Shown here: piece after piece, positions 30,513 to 35,370 of the stretch
How positions within the stretch are numbered: the stretch's first letter is position 1
Layout of the letters: every line of letters starts with the position of its first letter
Source: JBMYQA01 sp049600855
GTDB taxonomy: Bacteria; Bacteroidota; Bacteroidia; Cytophagales; Flammeovirgaceae
Reading direction: 5' to 3'
DNA length: 35,370 bases
Assembly: GCA_049600855.1 (NCBI GenBank)
Contig: JBMYQA010000028.1
Coordinates: 1-35,370, forward strand
The notes under the pieces: model-generated
Database searches by the model: none
What the model saw: the letters and a program-made list of their open reading frames with translations, nothing else
What the model was told of the DNA's origin: nothing
Position numbers and translations under genes: made by a program

Positions 30513-33500
30513 CTACTTTTCAATCTTCTTAAAATACTCATTCACTTCCTTCTTGTAATAAGGATTTAATGAAGCGGGGATGGTTTTTAGTAGCTCAATT
30601 TGTTTCTCTTTTAACTTCAAGTATTCCGAAAAATCGGCAGGAGATTGCTCATTTTTACGTTCTTTGGCCGTTTTCGCTTCGCGCTCTTTATCCAACTCAC
30701 GCTCACGATTCGCTTTTTCTGACTGAAGTAAACGCGTTAAAATCTCTTTTTGGCGCTTAATCGTTTCGGCGGTAATTCGCTTATTTACCAAATCATTTTC
30801 CGTTTCTTCCATCAACTGCTCCAATGGCTTATTGCCACCTTGCCCGCCTTTGCCATCTTTATCGCCCATTTTATCGCCAGGCTTATTGCCTTTCATACCA
30901 TTAGGATCTCCCTCATTGCCATCCTTTCCGCCTTTGCCGCCCTTGCCACTTTTTTCACCTTTCTGGCCTTTACTTCCCTGCTGCATCGCCCTACGAATCA
31001 TTTCCTGTTGAGCGGCCAGTTTTGCCAATTCTTCGGACAACTGCCTTCCCGATTTGCCACTTTTCTTCAACTGATCAATTTGCTGATTGAGCTGTTTTTG
31101 CAACTGACTCATACTCATATTGCCCTGGTTCTTCTGGTTATTCTGTTGCCCCGCCATTCCAGAGCTCATTTGCTGCTGCATCTGCTTTAAAATATCGTTG
31201 AGCAATAAGGCCAAATTATTGATGGAAGTCATCGCAAATTGTTGCTTAGAAGAGGCTGCCGAAGCAACATCTGGCGGCCTTCTTCGAATGATATCAATGG
31301 CTTCATCAATGTAGTTATTCATGGCTGTTACTTCACGCGTAACAAAAGATTCAATTTGGAACACACGCTTTGAAAGTGCTACCAAGCTATCTTCAATAAT
31401 TTGAGCATCTGATTTTAATTTTAATTGCTTCTGACCAAGCTCACCAAACTTTGGATCTATTCTTCTGATCTTTCTAAACTCCTTCATCAAATTTTCTTCA
31501 TCAAAAGAAAGCTTGATGAGGTTTTCTAAAATCTGGCGTAAGTCATCGTAATTCTCACTCAATTGCTGCATCTCTGCTGATTGTTGCATTTCTTGCATCT
31601 TTTGAGCCATCTGCTGCATCTTTTCACCCGCCTTTTGTTGAGAATCAGACGCTTTATTTTTCTTTTGCTCACCCAATTGCTTTTGGGTTTCTTTCATTTG
31701 CTCCTTAATATCCTTTTGCTCCGTATTATATTCATCTAAATCTTTCGGATTCTTGAGTTCCTCATTCATCTTATCCAACTCCTTCATTTCATCTTCAAAT
31801 TCTTCAAACTTCTTATCGAGCTCATCTTGCTTTTCTTTGACATCCTCTAAATCTTCTTTTTTATCCCCCTCTTTCGTTTCTTCTGACAACTCTTCTTGCT
31901 CTTTTCCTAACTCTTTCAATTCATTTGCAAGCTTTTGAGCCTTCATATCAAACTTCAAACGCTTAAATAATTCAATGGACCGATCAAGCTCCATTTCTAG
32001 TGTTTCCTGCTTTTGGTCTAGCTGCTGAAGTTTCTCTAGGAGTTCCTTATCTAAATAATTCTGTTCGAGCAGCTGATTTAACTCATCATACATTTGCTTA
32101 GTTTCCTCATCCAACAACTCATCCATCAACTTCTGTAGCTGCTCGGCCTTATTCTTTAGATTTTCATCAAATTGATTAAACTTATTTTGTTTTTCATTAA
32201 GGAGTTGGTTCTCTTGCTGCATTTTCTCCACTTCTTTTTCCAACTGCTTATGCTTCTCTACCATATCTTTGATGGCTTTTTTATCTTGCCAATCCATTTT
32301 CCGCTTACCTTTTAAGCGATCTTGCAAATCTTTCATATCCTTATTCAAATCTTTCGATTTTTTCAGCACATCATCCATTTGCTTCTCTGCTTGTTTGGCA
32401 GCAGCACTCAACTTCTCTTTAATTTCTTCGTTATTGGGTACTTTAAATTGATAGCCTGTCGTTTTACTTCGTTTTTTACCATTCACTCCATCGTTATCCC
32501 ATACTTCCACAAAGTATTCAATACGCTGGCCTTTATCGAGTTTAAAGTCTCCTAATTCGAGTTTATAAAAGAAACTCTGATTAACAATATCTACATTAAA
32601 TGGAATGTTGATGGTTTGATACGCACTTTCATTGAGCTGTTCGCCCTCCTTCAAAATTTGATATTTGAGGTTTAGTGCCGTGATGCCATAATCATCGCCA
32701 ATATTGCCTCCAAGAATTAAGTAATCGTACAATACGGTATCTTCATATTGCTTGAGGTTAATGCTTGGGTGCTCATCTTTTACCACATTTAAGTAGTATT
32801 CAATGGCATCTTTATTTTTACTATATTCATTTTCCAACACGACTTCATAATTGTCCGATTTTCTAATTCGCTTAGAAAACTCAAACGTATTGTCTTTACC
32901 TAAAGTGGCTGGAATGGGTTCTTTATCCTCTTTAAACTTCAAATTGAGGGTTTCTGTAGCCTGAGTCTGGAATTGCCACGTTACTTTCGTTCCTTCAGGT
33001 ACAATGATGTTTCCTGTGTTATTCACCCGCTCATCTTTTTTGCCCACATAAGCGGGATAGTCTAAAAAGAGACTAAAACTTCTCAAATTTGGTCGGCTAA
33101 ATACGGTAATCTTTTGTGCTTCCGAATAAAATCCAGAAGCCTCAAAGCGAAAGCTCACATCTTTCTGCATTTTCTTAAAAACATAACCAAATTGACCAGT
33201 TTTCAACTGACTCATTTTTAAGCGCCTTCCATCAGAAGTAATAATATGTGCATTTGCTGGTACTTCACTTCCTTTTGTTTCAAGCGCTAATTCAAAGTCT
33301 TCATTCTTGAATGTGGTCATATCCGCATTCAACACCTTAAAATCAAATGGCGCACTGGGTTCAAAAGTCTGATTGTAATTTACAATTCGGGTAGTGCTTT
33401 GGGTAAAAAAGTCTTTGCGGAAAAGGAAAATCCCTGAAATGAGGATGAAAGGAACCAGTAAGTATTTGAGGTAGCGTCTGTTGTACGTCAAGTCTATTGC

Positions 33501-33911
33501 CTGAGCAAACTGAACTTGAGAAAACCCTTCCGATTTTTGGGCAATGCTCGCTTGAATGAGATCACTATCGCCTGCCATGCTCTGCAATTGCAACACGTTC
33601 AGTAATTTATCTTTAATCGTAGGAAAGTGATTACCAATTCGGGTTGCTGCATCATGATCTGACAGCTGTCGCTTATTGAGCAATATGCGCGTTAAAGGCT
33701 CAATTACCCAAGCCGCTAAAGATATGAATGCCGTGATGATGAAACTGTAAAACAACAATGCCCGCATGGGGGTATTAAAATTCCCAAAATACTCGAAAGC
33801 ATTAAACACCAAAAAGGTGCTGAGCATAATGGCTAAAGCAAATATTCCTCCTTTGATTAGTTTATTGAGGTAGTATTTTCGTTTGTATTGTCCGATATTT
33901 TTTTCCAGCAT
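30513..33911 (-). CDS. DUF4175 family membrane protein with long coiled coil
   Basis: 1132 residues. Two membrane helices near the N terminus (about 18-39 and 52-71) and a third at about 149-163 anchor it. A periplasmic beta-sandwich-rich region (about 180-490) has FSLFLDYPAYVGKKDERVNNTGNIIVPEGTKVTW (about 286-319), DYLILGGNIGDDYGITALNLKY and KGQRIEYFVEVWDNDGVNGKKRSKTTGYQF. A very long coiled coil (about 500-800) is rich in Glu, Lys and Gln. Gln-rich stretches (MQQMAQKMQEMQQSAEM) follow. Residues 979-1028 are a Gly/Lys/Asp linker, and the C-terminal 100 residues form another helix. Length and order are normal for DUF4175 in Bacteroidota; the role is unknown. The minus-strand antisense contains several open frames that are shadows. 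Confidence 0.9.
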   Translation of the reverse strand: MLEKNIGQYKRKYYLNKLIKGGIFALAIMLSTFLVFNAFEYFGNFNTPMRALLFYSFIITAFISLAAWVIEPLTRILLNKRQLSDHDAATRIGNHFPTIKDKLLNVLQLQSMAGDSDLIQASIAQKSEGFSQVQFAQAIDLTYNRRYLKYLLVPFILISGIFLFRKDFFTQSTTRIVNYNQTFEPSAPFDFKVLNADMTTFKNEDFELALETKGSEVPANAHIITSDGRRLKMSQLKTGQFGYVFKKMQKDVSFRFEASGFYSEAQKITVFSRPNLRSFSLFLDYPAYVGKKDERVNNTGNIIVPEGTKVTWQFQTQATETLNLKFKEDKEPIPATLGKDNTFEFSKRIRKSDNYEVVLENEYSKNKDAIEYYLNVVKDEHPSINLKQYEDTVLYDYLILGGNIGDDYGITALNLKYQILKEGEQLNESAYQTINIPFNVDIVNQSFFYKLELGDFKLDKGQRIEYFVEVWDNDGVNGKKRSKTTGYQFKVPNNEEIKEKLSAAAKQAEKQMDDVLKKSKDLNKDMKDLQDRLKGKRKMDWQDKKAIKDMVEKHKQLEKEVEKMQQENQLLNEKQNKFNQFDENLKNKAEQLQKLMDELLDEETKQMYDELNQLLEQNYLDKELLEKLQQLDQKQETLEMELDRSIELFKRLKFDMKAQKLANELKELGKEQEELSEETKEGDKKEDLEDVKEKQDELDKKFEEFEDEMKELDKMNEELKNPKDLDEYNTEQKDIKEQMKETQKQLGEQKKNKASDSQQKAGEKMQQMAQKMQEMQQSAEMQQLSENYDDLRQILENLIKLSFDEENLMKEFRKIRRIDPKFGELGQKQLKLKSDAQIIEDSLVALSKRVFQIESFVTREVTAMNNYIDEAIDIIRRRPPDVASAASSKQQFAMTSINNLALLLNDILKQMQQQMSSGMAGQQNNQKNQGNMSMSQLQKQLNQQIDQLKKSGKSGRQLSEELAKLAAQQEMIRRAMQQGSKGQKGEKSGKGGKGGKDGNEGDPNGMKGNKPGDKMGDKDGKGGQGGNKPLEQLMEETENDLVNKRITAETIKRQKEILTRLLQSEKANRERELDKEREAKTAKERKNEQSPADFSEYLKLKEKQIELLKTIPASLNPYYKKEVNEYFKKIEK

Positions 33912-34134
33912 AATCCCTCTGCTTTCTGGGTGAATAAATAGAAGTGGTTAAACGCTATATAGGGTAGATGTTCAAAAAGGGAACATTCCATACTAATTTA
34001 CAAGAGAAAAATGGGAACTGTTCGCTATATGCGAGTTTTTTATGTTAAATGAATGAAAATGAGGATAAATGGAAAGCGCTCTAAAAATAGATGTTAAATA
34101 TCTGTTAGCTTATTCGCTAGTTGAGTGTAGGGTA

Positions 34135-34158
34135 ACGGGCGAAAGGTTTTTCGCCCGT
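34135..34158. repeat. GC-rich hairpin, REP-like palindrome
   Basis: The 10-bp perfect stem ACGGGCGAAA / TTTCGCCCGT (34135-34144, 34149-34158) has loop GGTT. It lies 27 bases beyond the 3' end of the helix-hairpin-helix gene (minus strand). No U-tract follows in either direction. The 'GGGCGAAA...TTTCGCCC' form resembles short palindromes that are scattered in many Bacteroidota and cyanobacterial genomes, so a REP-like copy is possible. A transcript 3'-end protector is the alternative. Confidence 0.5.
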
Positions 34159-34184
34159 ACTACTCTGCTGATTGATTGGCTGTA

Positions 34185-35192
34185 TCAATTCATTTTGAAG
34201 TTCAAATAAGGCTTGATCTTATCTATGAAAGCTTGTTTGATGAGTTTGATGGCTTTCAAATCATCTACTTGGGTATAGGCTCCATGTTGCTCCCGATAAT
34301 TCACAATGACATGTGCTAATTTATAAGAAATGTATGGATGCTGTGCTAAGGTCTTAACATCTGCCGTGTTAATAGGTATTTGTTGAATAGTGGGGTGTTC
34401 TAGCAAGGCATATTTCTTTAACTCTGCAATCACTTCTGGTTGAAGTCCATATACCTCTTGCAATTGGTTAAGGGAATGAAATCCGCCCAATTTATCGCGA
34501 TACTTCACGATACGAGCTGATAACTTACTGCCAATCCCTCTAATTTTTTTCAATTGTGTGGTATCTGCTAACGCTAAATCAAATGGTGTGAGAAAAGGTT
34601 TTGGTGAATACAGCTTATTCTTGGCAGGCTGTTTATCAAACATTTGCTGTTCTGATTTAGCCATACTTTGTGGAAGCGTATCATTCCTATTCTCCTTCTT
34701 TTCCAAATCTGATTTTTCTTTTGGAATTTTGATGTATGGCTCTAATTCCGTGTATAAATCTTCAGGGAAACCATAAATTTTAAGCAAATCTTTTTTTACA
34801 CGAAATACCCCTCCTTTGGTGCGATACTTCACAATGCGTTTCGCTAAGTAATGAGGCATTCCCAAGGTTTCAAACTTTTGTTGAGAAGCAAGGTTAGGGT
34901 TAAATGTGGTGAGTTTTTTAGGAACTGGTTTAACATAATTCCTTTTCTTGGCCTGATCGGTTTGCTTATAATAGCGCGCAGGGCGAATATGTTGTTTTGC
35001 CAGCAATATTCGCATGCTATCCAACATTGCCTGATCTTTAACAAGTTGATTGGCCGTATAATTTGAGTCAACAGGAAAAAAAGATGGGATAAAAATAATG
35101 AAAATGAGTAATGTGCTCAGCACAAAAAACCCCTTAGTTTCGGTTTGGCTAAAACCAAAATAATTGCGAATCCAATACGTAAATCGTTTCAT
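34185..35192 (-). CDS. Membrane-anchored protein with three ComEA-type helix-hairpin-helix repeats
   Basis: The start is set at ATG 35192-35190 (MKRFTYWIRNYFGFSQTE), giving 335 residues; an upstream Met would only add a poor leader. A membrane helix lies at about 22-39, after a phylum-typical YFGFSQTETKGFFVL opening. Three ComEA-like helix-hairpin-helix units follow, at about 96-146 (TLGMPHYLAKRIVKYRTKGGVFRVKKDLLKIYG), 203-262 (IRGIGSKLSARIVKYRDKLGGFHSLNQLQEVYG) and 272-330 (AQHPYISYKLAHVIVNYREQHGAYTQVDDL). The second is the most canonical (GIGSKLSARIVKYR). Basic and acidic linkers lie between the first two. HhH units usually bind DNA backbone; in ComEA the protein takes up DNA. Whether this one binds DNA is not known. 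It is the last gene before a T9SS-secreted protein on the same strand. Confidence 0.88.
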   Translation of the reverse strand: MKRFTYWIRNYFGFSQTETKGFFVLSTLLIFIIFIPSFFPVDSNYTANQLVKDQAMLDSMRILLAKQHIRPARYYKQTDQAKKRNYVKPVPKKLTTFNPNLASQQKFETLGMPHYLAKRIVKYRTKGGVFRVKKDLLKIYGFPEDLYTELEPYIKIPKEKSDLEKKENRNDTLPQSMAKSEQQMFDKQPAKNKLYSPKPFLTPFDLALADTTQLKKIRGIGSKLSARIVKYRDKLGGFHSLNQLQEVYGLQPEVIAELKKYALLEHPTIQQIPINTADVKTLAQHPYISYKLAHVIVNYREQHGAYTQVDDLKAIKLIKQAFIDKIKPYLNFKMN

Positions 35193-35274
35193 GGTAATTG
35201 TGGTTAACGCTGTTTGTGTGTACACAGCTATTCGTTAGTAATGTAGTTTTTGTATGAATCTCAACGATTGCGCC

Positions 35275-35370
35275 TTATTTCCTTACAACAAACTTTTTTG
35301 TCACAACCGTTTGATCATCCAACATTAAGGTGTAAAAATACACACCTGCATCCAAATCTTTAAAATTTAT
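35275..35370 (-). CDS. C-terminal end of a T9SS-secreted protein (partial)
   Basis: Reading the minus strand in from the right edge, 31 codons end at TAA (35277-35275): INFKDLDAGVYFYTLMLDDQ followed by TVVTKKFVVRK. The pattern DLxAGVYFYTLxxDxxxVxTKKxVV(R/K) is the last strand pair of a T9SS type A C-terminal sorting domain, the signal for export across the outer membrane and anchoring on the surface. The rest of the gene and its function are outside the window. The remaining 82 bases to the next gene (35193-35274) show a TGTGTACACA palindrome at 35214-35223 and nothing else notable. Confidence 0.85.
   Translation of the reverse strand: MNFKDLDAGVYFYTLMLDDQTVVTKKFVVRK

Noticed and set aside
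30750..31190. A plus-strand open frame with Leu/Phe-rich segments opposite the DUF4175 gene
   Set aside because: The hydrophobic look is the antisense of Lys/Glu/Gln codons in the coiled coil. It lacks a start context and homologous features.
1..35370. RNA genes or insertion sequences
   Set aside because: I found no tRNA-like cloverleaf, rRNA segment, transposase gene or long terminal repeats on either strand. Short non-coding RNAs cannot be excluded by reading alone.

Overview
The window looks like a chromosomal stretch from a low-GC member of the Bacteroidota, most likely Cytophagales or a close relative. Four things point there. (1) The right edge carries a gene end that reads as a type IX secretion (T9SS) C-terminal sorting domain. 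(2) Two places upstream of genes match the Bacteroidota promoter TTG-N17..20-TAnnTTTG, and Shine-Dalgarno sequences are absent. (3) There are many SPI/SPII signal peptides ending in ..AQ or ..C, and several phylum-typical families (DUF4175, tandem helix-hairpin-helix, sigma/anti-sigma/outer-membrane cassette, caa3-type accessory operon). (4) Genes are separated by simple AT-rich spacers and hairpin terminators. I see no rRNA, tRNA, IS element, prophage or CRISPR array.

Layout. 1-756: an RloB-type defence protein on the minus strand without its usual ATPase beside it. 893-3768: a MuiA-like DUF4139 protein and a lipoprotein. 3840-5303 (minus): a large conserved protein of unknown function. 5605-7544: a membrane-anchored protein and a secreted helical protein. 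7627-8657 (minus): two tandem lipocalin-like paralogues. 9042-9884 (minus): a protein resembling a degenerate kinase fold. 10110-11237: a secreted TPR-like protein.

11477-18298 is the best understood part: an aa3/caa3 oxidase assembly operon with a recognisable promoter. Heme A synthase (ctaA) and heme O synthase (cyoE/ctaB) make the cofactor. Two subunit III paralogues and subunit IV are structural parts. An SCO-like protein (lacking its copper ligands), a DUF420 protein and a small CxxC membrane protein are probable assembly factors, and hemE closes the run with a heme-precursor step. Subunits I and II are not in the window. nadE (NAD+ synthase) and an outer-membrane protein follow.

21648-24110 is a sigma factor / anti-sigma-like / outer-membrane-barrel cassette. 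The anti-sigma-like protein has strongly basic periplasmic stretches and the barrel protein has an acidic one. 24214-24975 (minus) is a lipoprotein.

25143-28661 is the most intriguing unit: a 129-residue protein that looks like a ubiquitin/MoaD-type beta-grasp protein ending exactly in Gly-Gly, followed 3 bases later by a 1041-residue DUF4132-type protein. No E1, E2 or JAB peptidase and no MoxR/VWA partner is visible. 28851-30434 holds a lipoprotein and a short lipoprotein that is an almost perfect His/Met heptad repeat (18 His). 30513-35370 (minus) holds a DUF4175 giant coiled-coil membrane protein, a triple helix-hairpin-helix protein and the tail of a T9SS-secreted protein.

All calls come from reading the sequence; no database search was possible, so family names for less familiar genes are stated with reduced confidence.
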